A stretch of 64,000 bases of DNA from Inia geoffrensis (GCA_036417435.1 JAZAQT010000083.1:1-64000); one strand, 5' to 3'. Counted from the first letter of the stretch, positions 52,056-63,749 are shown. Translations and numbers: made by a program. Notes: generated by a model not told the origin, from the sequence alone.

Positions 52056-53789
52056 CTCACAATCCTGCAGTTCCAAAGGGCCCCTATCATCCAAAAATTT
52101 ATTGAAGGAAGGCTGTGAAGAGGACTTGAACGCGACGCAGAATTGCAGAAAACAGATATCAGGGGGTAGATAAGAATTGCTCTGAAAGAGAAGGAAAAGA
52201 GGCAGCAGTTCGACAGTGATGCACTTGGCTAAAAAGGGCGTATGCGTTTTTTCCTGAATATATTCAGGAAAAAACGCATACGCCCTTTTTGGCCAACCAA
52301 GCAAGCCTGCAATGGAAATCCGCACTACAAGGAAGTCTCACTTCCCACCGATCCAAAGGGCCGTCCGAAAAAAGTGTAAAATCCAGAGAGGCAGGACAGG
52401 CCGTGGAGAACCGGCAGCCTTGTTATGCTGATGGGCGGGATGTAAATTGCCAACAGCCAATCTGGAGAAGTGGATGGTGTTTCCTGGAACAAAGAAAAAA
52501 ACAAGGTAGAGAGCCTAGGGCACTTCCACTTATGGTGCTATAGATTCGGAAAATTTAAATGAAAAAGACACAGCCACACCAAAGTTTGGGGCTGCTCTGT
52601 GTACGGGACCCTTGACTATGGTACAACTTTAATAGCCCAGAAAGAGAAAAATGGATATAGAAGTTGTGGTACATCCCTACAATGGAATATCACTCAACAA
52701 TGAAATCAATGGCAACACACCAGTAGCAGCATAATGACAGGATTTAGTTATGATGATTCTAAGTGAAATAAGTCACACAGAAAAAGAAACATCATAAGAT
52801 ATCACTAATACCGGGAATGTAAACACGGCTACGTGTGAACTGCATTATAAAACACAACAGAGTCTCACATTTACAAAAGAAACTTATGCTTGCTTAAGGG
52901 GAAAGGAGAGTGGGGAGGCTGCATAAAACCAGAGGTTGACATTAGGACAGATACCATTCCATAAGCCAAATATATATTAGACAAGACCTACTCCTTGCTC
53001 AACCAAATGGACTCAACACCCCGTATTCAAAACCTAGGAATATACCTGACTATGAAGAAAATTAAAACCCATACATTTATAGGTCTCCATAAGAAAATCA
53101 TTTGTGTACAGCACCATACACACAGCAGTGTCAATAAGCTAAATCCCCTTATAAAAATAAATTTGAAAAAGAAAACACAAGGACTGTCAAATAGAGAGAA
53201 ATTCTTAAATAAGTCCTTCAGGGCTTGTGAGGAATCTTGGATTTACCACCTCTACATCCACAGCTGGGGGAGAGATAAGGCTGAACACTTGGGGCTGATA
53301 CTATTGGTGAGGGAATGCCGACCCTTTGAGGTAATGGTGCATGGTTCCAATTGCACGAGTCCCAAATCTCCACGTGTAAGGGATTTATGCTTCAGCTAAA
53401 ATATGCATGGAAAACCCAGAATATGGTCCACGAAGTGATCAGGCACAATTTCTAAAACTCATCGCCATTTTCGCCCCCTGGTACTCGAGTTCGCCGTTCC
53501 AGATGCAATATTAACATTCTCCCCACTTGGAGAGTCAGTGCCTTTGACCTCTTGTTTGGCAGAATTTGCAATTTTTGTGGAAGATGAACAGGAATAAGGA
53601 GAACGAATGAGCAGCTAACTTGATGTGTTTGGACGGGCACATTGAATTCTGGTTTCCCTACAGGAAGAAGAATTCATCAAAGGCTCAGTGTGCCATGCCG
53701 GAACGAGATTAGGGCCTGAAGCAATTCTTCGGGTTTGCGGTCAGCTCACAAGAAAGCGAGTTGAGAAAAGGAGATTTTTGGCACTGTAA
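52056..53789 (+). repeat. Satellite monomer U31 (D type with L-type patch)
   Basis: 1,734 bp. Palindrome 52225-52296 with one mismatch (TTGGCTAAAAAG). Between ~52,402 and 52,510 it carries L-type states (CCGTGGAG, GGGCGGGATGTAAATTG, CAGCCAATCTGG, ACAAGGTAGAG) inside an otherwise D-type unit. Confidence 0.95.
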
Positions 53790-55523
53790 CTCACAATCCT
53801 GCAGTTCCAAATGACCCCTATCATCCAAAAAATTATTGAAGGACGGCTGTGAAGAGGACTTGAATGCGACGCAGAATTGCAGAAAACAGATATCAGGGAG
53901 TAGATAAGAATTGCTCTGAAAGAGAAGGAAAAGAGGCAGCAGTTCGACAGTGATGCACTTGGCCAAAAAGGGCGTATGCGTTTTTTCCTGAATATATTCA
54001 GGAAAAAACGCATACGCCCTTTTTGGCCAACCAAGCAAGCCTGCAATGGAAATCCGCACTACAAGGAAGTCTCACTTCCCACCGATCCAAAGGGCCGTCC
54101 GAAAAAAGTGTAAAATCCAGAGAGGCAAGACAGGCCATGGAGAACCGGCAGCCTTGTTATGCTGATGGGCGGGATGTAAACTGCCAACAGCCACTCTGGA
54201 GAAGTGCATGGTGTTTCCTGGAACAAAGAAAAAACCAAGCTAGAGAGCCTAGGGCACTTCCACTTATGGTGCTATAGATTCGGAAAATTTAAATGAAAAA
54301 GACACAGCCACACCAAAGTTTGGGGCTGCTCTGTGTACGGGATCCTTGACTATGGTACAACTTTAATAGCCCAGAAAGAGAAAAATGGATATAGAAGTTG
54401 TGGTACATCCCTACAATGGAATATCACTCAACAATGAAATCAATGGCAACACACCAGTAGCAGCATAATGAGAGGATTTAGTTATGATGATTCTAAGTGA
54501 AATAAGTCACACAGAAAAAGAAACATCATAAGATATCACTAATACCGGGACTGTAAACACGGCTACGTGAGAACTGCATTACAAAACACAACAGAGTCTC
54601 ACATTTACAAAAGAAACTTATGCTTGCTTAAGGGGAAAGGAGAGTGGGGAGGCTGCATAAAACCAGAGGTTCACATTAGGACAGATACCATTCCATAAGC
54701 CAAATATATATTAGACAAGACCTACTCCTTGCTCAACCAAATGGACTCTACACCCCGTATTCAAAACCCAGGAATATACCTGAGTATGAAGAAAATTAAA
54801 ACCCATATATTTATATGTCTCCATAAGAAAATCATTTGTGTACAGCAGGATACACACAGCAGTGTAAATAAGCTAAATCCCCTTATAAAAATAAATTTGA
54901 AAAAGAAAACACAAGGAATGTCAAATAGAGAGAAATTCTTAAATAAGTCCTTCAGGGCTTGTGAGGAATCTTGGATTTACCACCTCTACATCCACAGCTG
55001 GGGGAGAGATAAGGCTGAACACTTGGGGCTGATACTATTGGTGAGGGAATGCCGACCCTTTGAGGTAATGGTGCATGGTTCCAATTGCACGGGTCCCAAA
55101 TCTCCACGTGTAAGGGATTTATGCGTCAGCTAAAATATGCATGGAAAACCCAGAATATGGTCCACGAAGTGATCAGGCACAATTTCTAAAACTCATCGCC
55201 ATTTTAGCGCCCTGGTACTCGAGTTCGCCGTTCCAGATGCAATATTAACATTCTCCCCACTTGGAGAGTCAGTGCCTTTGACCTCTTGTTTGGCAGAATT
55301 TGCAATTTCTGTGGAAGATGAACAGGAATAAGGAGAACGAATGAGCGGCTAACTCGATGTGTTTGGACGGGCACATTGAACTCTGATTTCCCTTCAGGAA
55401 GAAGAATTCACCAATGGCTCAGCGTGCCATGCCGGAACGAGATTAGGGCCTGAAGCAATTCTTCGGGTTTGCGGTCAGCTCACAAGAAAGCGACTTGAGA
55501 AAAGGAGATTTTTGGCACTGTAA
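53790..55523 (+). repeat. Satellite monomer U32 (D type)
   Basis: 1,734 bp. Palindrome 53959-54030, perfect. Private AAAAAATTATTGAAGGACGG near 53,826. Pairs with U30 in the 3' half. Confidence 0.95.
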
Positions 55524-57259
55524 CTCACAATCCTGCAGAGTTCCAAATGACCTCTATCATCCAAAAATTTATTGAAGGAAGGCTGAGAAGAGGACTTGAA
55601 CGCGACGCAGAATTGCAGAAAACAGATATCAGGGGGTACATAAGAATTGCTCTGAAAGCGTAGGAAAAGAGGCAGCAGTTCGACAGTGATGCACTTGGCC
55701 AAAAAGGGCGTATGCGTTTTTTCCTGAATATATTCAGGAAAAAACGCATACGCCCTTTTTGGCCAACCAAGCAAGCCTGCAATGGAAATCCGCACTACAA
55801 GGAAGTCTCACTTCCCACCGATCCAAAGGGCCGTCCGAAAAAAGTGTAAAATCCAGAGAGGCAGGACAGGCCATGGAGAACCGGCAGCCTTGTTATGCTG
55901 ATGGACTGGATGTAAACTGCCAACAGCCACTCTGGAGAAGTGCATGGTGTTTCCTGGAACAAAGAAAAAACCAAGCTAGAGAGCCTAGGGCACTTCCACT
56001 TATGGTGCTATAGATTCGGAAAATTTAAATGAAAAAGACACAGCCACAACAAAGTTTGGGGCTGCTCTGTGTACGGGATCCTTGACTATGGTACAACTTT
56101 AATATCCCAGAAAGAGAAAAATGGATATAGAAGTTGTGGTACATCCCTACAATGGAATATCACTCAACAATGAAATCAATGGCAACACACCAGTAGCAGC
56201 ATAATGACAGGATTTAGTTATGATGATTCTAAGTGAAATAAGTCACACAGAAAAAGAAACATCATAAGATATCCCTAATAACGGGAATGTAAACACGGCT
56301 ACGTGTGAACTGCATTACAAAACACAACAGAGTCTTACATTTACAAAAGAAACTTATGCTTGCTTAAGGGGAAAGGAGAGTGGGGAGGCTGCATAAAACC
56401 AGAGGTTGACATTAGGACAGATACCATTCCATAAGCCAAATATATATTAGACAAGACCTACTCATTGCTCAAACAAATGGACTCAACACCCCATATTCAA
56501 AACCTAGGAATATACCTGACTATGAAGAAAATTAAAACCCATACATTTATAGGTCTCCATAAGAAAATCATTTGTGTACAGCAGCATACACACAGCAGTG
56601 TCAATAAGCTAAATCCCCTTATAAAAATAAATTTGAATAAGAAAACACAAGGACTGTCAAATAGAGAGAAATACTTAAATAAGTCCTTCAGGGCTTGTGA
56701 GGAATCTTGGATTTACCACCTCTACATCCACAGCTGGGGGAGAGATAAGGCTGGACACTTGGGGCTGATACTGTTGGTGAGGGAATGCAGACACTTTGAG
56801 GTAATGGTGCATGGTTCCCATTGCACGGGTCCCAAATCTCCACGTTTAAGGGATTTATCCTTCAGCTAAAATACGCATGGAAATCCCAGAATATGGTCCA
56901 CGAAGTGATCAGGCAAAATTTCTAAAACTCATCGGCATTGTAGCCCCCTGGTACTCGAGTTCGCCGTTCCAGATGCAATATTAACATTCTCCCCACTTGG
57001 AGAGTCAGTGACTTTGACCTCTTGTTTGGCACAGTTTGCAATTTCCGTGGAAGATGAACAGGAATAAGGAGAACGAATGAGCGGCTAACTCGATGTGTTT
57101 GGACGGGCACATTGAACTCTAATTTCCCTACAGGAAGAAGAATTCACCAAAGGCTCAGCGTGCCATGCCGGAACAAGAATAGGGCCTGAAGCAATTCTTC
57201 GGGTTTGCGGTCAGCTCACAAGAAAGCGAGTTGAGAAAAGGAGATTTTTGGCACTGTAA
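55524..57259 (+). repeat. Satellite monomer U33 (D type)
   Basis: 1,736 bp. Palindrome 55695-55766, perfect. The 3' half resembles U29 four units upstream (CTCATTGCTCAA, CCCCATATTC). Confidence 0.95.
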
Positions 57260-58995
57260 CTCACAATCCTGCAGAGTTCCAAATGACCCCTATCATCCAA
57301 AAATTTATTGAAGGAAGGCTGTGAAGAGGACTTGAACGCGACGCAGAATTGCAGAAAACAGATATCAGGAGGTACATAAGAATTGCTCTGAAAGCGTAGG
57401 AAAAGAGGCAGCAGTTCGACAGTGATGCACTTGGCCAAAAAGGGCGTATGCGTTTTTTCCTGAATATATTCAGGAAATAACGCATATGCCCTTTTTGGCC
57501 AACCAAGCAAGCCTGCAATGGAAATCCGCACTACAAGGAAGTCTCACTTCCCACCGATCCAAAGAGCCGTCCGAAAAAATTGTAAAATCCAGAGAGGCAG
57601 GACAGGCCATGGAGAACCGGTAGCCTTGTTATGCTGATGGACTGGATGTAAACTGCCAACAGCCACTCTGGAGAAGTGGATGGTGTTTCCTGGAACAAAG
57701 AAAAAACCAAGCTAGAGAGCCTAGGGCACTTCCACTTATGGTGCTATAGATTCGGAAAATTTAAATGAAAAAGACACAGCCACACCAAAGTTTGGGGCTG
57801 CTCTGTGTACGGGATCCTTGACTATGGTACAACTTTAATAGCCCAGAAAGAGAAAAATGGATATAGAAGTTGTGGTACATCCCTACAATGGAATATCACT
57901 CAACAATGAAATCAATGGCAACAGACCAGTAGCAGCATAATGAGTGGATTTAGTTACGATGATTCTAAGTGAAATAAGTCACACAGAAAAAGAAACACCA
58001 TAAGATATCACTAATACCGGGAATGTAAACACGGCTACGTGTGAACTGCATTACAAAACACAACAGAGTCTCACATTTACAAAAGAAACTTATGCTTGCT
58101 TAAGGGGAAAGGAGAGTGGGGAGGCTGCATAAAACCAGAGGTTGACATTAGGACAGATACCATTCCATAACACAAATATATATTAAACAAGACCTAATCC
58201 TTGCTCAACCAAATGGACTCAACACCCTGTATTGAAAACCTAGGAATATACCTGACTATGAAGAAAATTAAAACCCATACATTTATACGTCTCTATAAGA
58301 AAATCATTTGTGTACAGCAGCATACACACAGCAGTGTAAATAAGCTAAATCCCCTTATAAAAATAAATTTGAAAAAGAAAACACAAGGAATGTCAAATAG
58401 AGAGAAATTCTTAAATAAGTCCTTCAGGGCTTGTGAGGAATCTTGGATTTACCACCTCTACATCCACAGCTGTGGGAGAGATAAGGCTGGACACTTGGGG
58501 CTGATACTATTGGTGAGGGAATGCAGACCCTTTGAGGTAATGATGCATGGTTCCCATTGCGCGGGTCCCAAATCTCCACGTTTAAGGGATTTATCCTTCA
58601 GCTAAAATACGCATGGAAATCCCAGAATATGGTCCACGAAGTGATCAGGCAAAATTTCTAAAACTCATCGCCATTGTAGCCCCCTGGTACTCGAGTTAGC
58701 CGTTCCAGATGCAATATTAACATTCTCCCCACTTGGAGAGTCAGTGCCTTTGAACTCTTGTTTGGCACAGTTTGCAATTTCCGTGGAAGATGAACAGGAA
58801 TAAGGAGAACAAATGAGCGGCTAACTCGATGTGTCTGGACGGGCACATTGAACTCTAATTTCCCTACAGGTAGAAGAATTCACCAAAGGCTCAGCATGCC
58901 ATGCTGGAACAAGATTAGGGCCTGAAGCAATTCTTCGGGTTTTCGGTCAGCTCACAAGAAAGCGAGTTGAGAAAAGGAGATTTTTGGCACTGTAA
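57260..58995 (+). repeat. Satellite monomer U34 (D type)
   Basis: 1,736 bp. Palindrome 57431-57502 with two mismatches (AGGAAATAACGCATATGCC). Private ACCGGTAGCC and CATAACACAAAT. Confidence 0.95.
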
Positions 58996-60731
58996 CTCAC
59001 AATCCTGCAGAGTTCCAAATGACCCCTATCATCCAAAAATTTATTGAAGGAAGGCTGTGAAGAGGACTTGAACGCGACGCAGAATTGCAGAAAACAGATA
59101 TCAGGGGGTACATAAGAATTGCTCTGAAAGCGTAGGAAAAGAGGCAGCAGTTCGACTGTGATGCACTTGGCCAAAAAGGGCGTATGCGTTTTTTCCTGAA
59201 TATATTCAGGAAAAAACGCATACGCCCTTTTTGGCCAACCAAGCAAGCCTGCAATGGAAATCCGCACTACAAGGAAGTCTCACTTCCCACCGATCCAAAG
59301 AGCCGTCCGAAAAAATTGTAAAATCCAGAGAGGCAGGACAGGCCATGGAGAACCGGCAGCCTTGTTATGCTGATGGGCGGGATGTAAACTGCCAAGAGCC
59401 ACTCTGGAGAAGTGGATGGTGTTTCCTGGAACAAAGAAAAAAACAAGCTAGAGAGCCTAGGGCACTTCCACTTATGGTGCTATAGATTCGGAAAATTTAA
59501 ATGAAAAAGACACAGCCACACCAAAGTTTGGGGCTGCTCTGTGTACGGGATCCTTGACTATGGTACAACTTTAATAGCCCAGAAAGAGAAAAATGGATAT
59601 AGAAGTTGTGGTATATCCCTGCAATGGAATATCACTCAGCAATGAAATCAATGGCAACAGACCAGTAGCACCATAATGAGAGGATTTAGTTATGATGATT
59701 CTAAGTGAAATAAGTCACACAGAAAAAGAAACATCATAAGATATCACTAATACCGGGACTGTAAACACGGCTACGTGTGAACTGCATTACAAAACACAAC
59801 AGAGTCTCACATTTACAAAAGAAACTTATGCTTGCTTAAGGGGAAAGGAGAGTGGGGAGGCTGCATAAAACCAGAGGTTCACATTAGGACAGATACCATT
59901 CCATAAGCCAAATATATATTACACAAGACCTACTCCTTGCTCAACCAAATGGACTCTACACCCCGTATTCAAAACCCAGGAATATACCTGAGTATGAAGA
60001 AAATTAAAACCCATACATTTATACGTCTCCATAAGAAAATCATTTGTGTACAGCAGCATACACACAGCAGTGTAAATAAGCTAAATCCCCTTATAAAAAT
60101 AAATTTGAAAAAGAAAACACAAGGACTGTCAAATAGAGAGAAATTCTTAAATAAGTCCTTCAGGGCTTGTGAGGGATCTGGGATTTACCAACTGTACATC
60201 CACAGCTGGGGGAGCGATAAGGCTGGACACTTGGGGCTGATAGTATTGGTGAGGGAATGCAGACCCTTTGAGGTAATGGTGCATGGTTCCCATTCCACGG
60301 GTCCCAAATCTCCACGTGTAAGGGATTTATCCTTCAGCTAAAATATGCATGGAAAACCCAGAATATGGTCCACGAAGTGATCAGGCAAAATGTCTAAAAC
60401 TCATCGCCATTTTCGCCCCCTGGTACTCGAGTTCGCCGTTCCAGATGCAATATTAACATTCTCCCCACTTGGAGAGTCAGTGCCTTTGACCTCTTGTTTG
60501 GCACAGTTTGCAATTTCTGTGGAAGATGAACAGGAATAAGGAGAACCAATGAGCGGCTAACTCTATGTGTTTAGACGGGCATATTGAACTCTGATTTCCC
60601 TACAGGAAGAAGAATTCACCAAAGGCTCAGCGTGCCATGCCGGAACGAGATTAGGGCCTGAAGCAATTTTTTGGGTTTGTGGTCAGCTCACAACAAAGCG
60701 AGTTGAGAAAAGGAGATTTTTGGCACTGTTA
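58996..60731 (+). repeat. Satellite monomer U35 (D type), last complete unit
   Basis: 1,736 bp. Palindrome 59167-59238, perfect. More private changes than inner units (GTATATCCCTGCAATGG, TTCGACTGTGATG), as expected near an array edge. Confidence 0.95.
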
Positions 60732-61695
60732 CTCACAATCCTGCAGAGTTCCAAATGACCACTATCATCCAAAAATTTATTGAAGGAAGGCTGTGAAGAG
60801 GACTGGAACGTGACGCAGAATTGCAGAAAACAGATATCCGGTGGTAGATTAAAATTGCTCTGAAAGTAAAAGAAAAGAGGCAGCACTTCGACAATGATAC
60901 ACTTAGCCAAAAAGGGCGTATGTGCTTTTTCCTGAATATATTCCAGAAAAAACGCATACACTCTTTTTGGCCAACAAACAAGCCTGTAATGGAAATTTGC
61001 ACTACAATGAAGTCTCACTTCCCACCGCTTTAAAGTGTCGTCTGAAAAAAGTGTAAAATCCCGAGAGACAGGACTGGCCATGGAGTACAGGGAGCTTGGT
61101 TATGCTGATTGGCGGGATGTAAATTGCCAACGAGTACTGTGGAGATGTGTATGGTGTTTCCTGAAACATCTAAAAATCAAAGCCACAGAGCCTAGGGCAC
61201 TTCCACTTATGATCCTATAGCTTAGGAAAATTTAAAGGAGGAAGACACAGCCACCCCAATATTTAGGACTGCTGTGTTTTCAGCAATGTCCACTACAGTA
61301 CAATTTATATATCCTGGACAGAAAAAAATGGATAAAAACCTTGTGCTTCTTTTGTATAATGAAATATCACTCAACAGTGATATTAATGTAATCAGGGCTG
61401 TAGAAGCAAAATGAATGGATTCCAGTACGATGATTCTATGTGAAATAAGTCACACAGAAAAAGAAAATTATTATGTTATCACTAATAAAAGGAATGTAAA
61501 CTTGGCTACACATGAACTGAATTACAAAACAGAACAGAGTCTCACTTTTAGGAAACAATCTTATGCTTTTTTTAAGGGGAAAGTTGAGTTGGGGTGCGTC
61601 ATAAAACCAGAGATTGAAATTAGCCCCAAAACCATTCCATAAGCCAAGTATGTAATAGACAGGACCTACTCCTTGCTCAAAGAAATAAACTCAAC
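60732..61695 (+). repeat. Terminal partial monomer U36, strongly diverged
   Basis: About 964 bp of monomer sequence, ending within the L1 3' UTR-like part at ACTCAAC. Divergence from neighbours rises toward the right. Palindrome 60903-60974 has seven mismatched pairs. At several sites it matches the L1 state where the array does not: ACTACAATGAAG (61,001), CCTGAAACATCTAAAAATC (61,160), ATGGATAAA (61,328) and AAAACAGAACAG (61,525). It behaves as an un-homogenised relic monomer. Confidence 0.9.
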
Positions 61696-62442
61696 AATGA
61701 AGTATCACGTCACACCTGTTAGAATGGGCATTATCAGAAATTCTGCAAACAACAAATGCTCGAATGGTGTGGAGAAAAGTAAACCTCTTCCACTATTGTT
61801 GGGAATGTAAATTGATACAGTTACAATAGAGAACAGCATGGAGGTTCCTTAAAAACTAACCATAAGTTACCATATGATCCAGCCATCTCACTCCTGGGCA
61901 TATATCCAGAAAAAAAGCAAAAATAAAGAGGAGGTTTTCACCACAAAGTTCATTGCATCACTATAATAGCCAGGTAATGGAAGCAACCTAAATGTCCACA
62001 GACACATGAATGCATAAAGAGATGATACATATATAAAATGGAATATTATTCAGCCATAAGAATGAATGAAGTTGGATCATTTGTAGAGATGTCAATGGAT
62101 CTAGAGACTGTCATAGAGAGTGAAGTATGTCAGAAAGAGAAAAACAAATATTGTATATGAATGCATATATGTGGAACCTAGAAAAATTGTGCAGATGAAC
62201 CAGTTTGCAAGGCAGAAATAGAGCAACAGATGTAGAGAAAAAAACATATGGACATCAAGTGGGGAAAGCTGTGGGGGTTAGGTGGTGGGAGGAGTTGAGA
62301 GATTCAGATTGACATTTATATGTATAAAATAGATAACCAATAGATAAATAGATAACCAAGTGTAAAATAGATAACCAATAAAAACCTGCTGTATAAAAAA
62401 CTAAAATATATTTCAAAATTTAAAAAACAAAACAGAAAAAAA
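61690..62442 (+). mobile_element. LINE-1 3' fragment flanking the array
   Basis: Begins AATGAAGTATCACGTCACAC, in the L1 ORF2 C-terminal region; passes through GGGAATGTAAATTGATACAG, CCATATGATCCAGCCATC and GGAATATTATTCAGCC; then runs into a 3' UTR with AGATAACCAATAAAAACCTG and an A-rich end near 62,425-62,442. It is 5'-truncated, and frameshifts and stops break the ORF2 frame. The 3' UTR type differs from the L1 inside the satellite, so it is a separate insertion or lineage, in the same orientation. I found no convincing target-site duplication. Confidence 0.9.
62323..62378 (+). repeat. Local triplication of AGATAACCAA within the L1 3' UTR
   Basis: AGATAACCAA occurs at 62,331, 62,350 and 62,369, exactly 19 bp apart, with AAATA-type spacers. 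In the L1 3' ends I know this motif occurs once, so a 19-bp local expansion is likely. Confidence 0.7.
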
Positions 62443-62566
62443 GGTTCTTCCCTTCACATACGTGCATTTATATGAATACATTATTTCCATGCTTATATCT
62501 GTAAATACAAAAAAGAGGAATAAAATCTACCTAGAACCCAAAATAAAGAAAAAAAAAAAAAAAAAA
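62443..62566 (+). mobile_element. Sequence with AATAAA and A18 tail downstream of L1; possible 3' transduction
   Basis: After the A-rich L1 end comes ~106 bp of unrelated AT-rich sequence, then AATAAA at 62,542-62,547, a G, and 18 A's at 62,549-62,566. This order fits read-through past a weak L1 poly(A) signal with retrotransposition of downstream sequence. A separate small retrocopy, or a simple A-rich tract, would look similar. No target duplication was found after the tail (CTAAACAGAAACC). Confidence 0.4.
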
Positions 62567-63272
62567 CTAAACAGAAACCACCAGTTACACAGAGGAAAAC
62601 CGTATCAGGGCACTTGCTCCAGTTGTAAACAATTCTGAAGATGGTCAGTGAGGGGAATCATCTCCCATTCAACCAGCAGCCCCCACACAACAAGTGTCCT
62701 CATTGTAAAGCTGGGGGACTGTGCCGAGACCTCTGTGAGTAAACGTGAGCTGAGGCCCAGGCTAGCTGCTGCTGAACTGTTCCCACCCTTCCCAGGTAAA
62801 ACACCTGAATATGTGCAAGGACTTGAAAGCCTAGAGGAAGGGCCGTTGAGCCACACAAGCGATAGCATGCCGGCCGACTTGGTGCCTGCAGGCCAGCCAG
62901 GATGGTCCTGGCCCTGGGTGCTCTTCTGGAAGCCTTCCATTTCCCTGCCTGAGAAACCCCTCCTGTCCCGCCCCCACTGCTTTTTTTCCTCCCTCACCTC
63001 TGCCCAGGGAGAAACTCCAGCAGCAGTTATAGGTGACACATCCTCTTCTATAGCAGGTGGCAGCCTGGAAACTGCTGCAGAAAGTCCAGCAGAGCCCAAC
63101 TCACACTAGGCCTCTCACAAAGCCGTGGCCTCTCAATCCCTCCCACCAGCCCAGCCCCGAGACTAATGACAGGGCAGAGAATATGGTTTCACGCAGAGCT
63201 GCAGGGGCTCTTGCTGCCTGGTGCGGTGTTTATATTGACCTCAAAACATGCACACCTGGGGAGGGCTGGCCC

Positions 63273-63302
63273 GATTGGTCAGGCTGCACAGGTCAGCCAA
63301 TC
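63273..63302. promoter_or_regulatory. Two opposed CCAAT motifs (possible NF-Y sites)
   Basis: GATTGGTC at 63,273-63,280 reads GACCAATC on the minus strand, and AGCCAATC lies at 63,296-63,303 on the plus strand, 23 bp apart. Both fit the NF-Y core well, and a TTTATATT lies ~45 bp upstream. No transcript or first exon supports promoter function; chance is a real alternative. Confidence 0.25.
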
Positions 63303-63749
63303 CTCACTACTCAGGGGCTCACAGTTGCAGAAAATTGACCTTGCTGAACGGGCCATCTCCAAGCAACAGGTGTAGGCTCTTGAAAGTCCGGATACACAAG
63401 GGGCTGCAGCTCTGGCTTGTTTTCTAATCATTTTATCTGACCCATGAGTGGGAGACAGCTTCAAGAAAATCGTCTCCTAATGAGAGGGACACAGAAGTCA
63501 GGGAGAGGAGGGGTGAGTGGTGGCTGGAGGCAGCGGCTTGGTGCCCTGTGTGCAGTGGAAGTGTCTGGAAGACCAGGCAGAGGGAGGCCCTGCAGAGTGA
63601 TGCCCAGGGTCACAGACATGTCGGAGCTGCTGTTTGTTAGTTCAAGTCCTGCTCTGAGGTGCTCTGTGTCAGCTCTGAGAGACAGGTGAGCTGAGGTTGC
63701 TCTGCAATGAGGGCTATGGGCACGGTTCCTCTTTGCCCAGCCCTGCCAC

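Larger units (their letters stand above)
1..61695 (+). repeat. Satellite (macrosatellite) array, ~1,735-bp monomer, 35 full units plus one partial
   Basis: The same ~1.74 kb sequence recurs head-to-tail without interruption; I phased units on CTCACAATCCTGCAG, found at 1, 1736, 3468, 5204 and so on to 60732. Unit lengths are 1,732-1,737 bp. Monomer anatomy: positions 1-~785 resemble the L1 ORF2 3' part, with a 72-bp palindrome at 172-243; ~785-1,125 resemble an L1 3' UTR; 1,126-1,735 are of unknown origin. Neighbouring units differ by scattered substitutions and a few 1-3 bp indels, so no unit keeps a long reading frame. From memory, the length and L1 origin fit the common cetacean satellite; I could not compare sequences. 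The left end of the array lies outside the window. Confidence 0.97.

Noticed and set aside
172..61000. Regularly spaced palindromes as a CRISPR-like array
   Set aside because: Spacing is 1.7 kb with conserved intervening sequence, and the context is mammalian L1. It is a satellite.
2..61081. Recurring open frames of 60-134 codons in nearly every monomer on both strands, including minus frames of 85, 106 and 132 codons and a plus frame of 134 codons in the distal units
   Set aside because: They open and close with single-base differences between units, overlap one another on opposite strands, and several run straight through the palindrome. Their sequence is explained by L1 relics and symmetry; no conserved start, length or codon bias supports coding.
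1..61695. CENP-B box (TTCG....A..CGGG) as a sign of centromeric function
   Set aside because: Candidates such as GATTCGGAAAATTT and TTCTTCGGGTTTGCGG, and the complements, miss required bases. I found no match by eye, so centromere identity is not supported.
61680..62580. Target-site duplication around the flanking L1 (AAATAAACTCAAC against AAAACTAAACAG)
   Set aside because: The match is limited to A-rich bases shared by chance and poly(A); no unambiguous direct repeat was found.
63598..63685. MIR-like SINE remnant (GCCCAGGGTCACAGACATG and following)
   Set aside because: Resembles the central MIR region but too short and diverged to call by eye; a profile search would be needed. A second weak candidate near 62,695-62,715 is weaker still.
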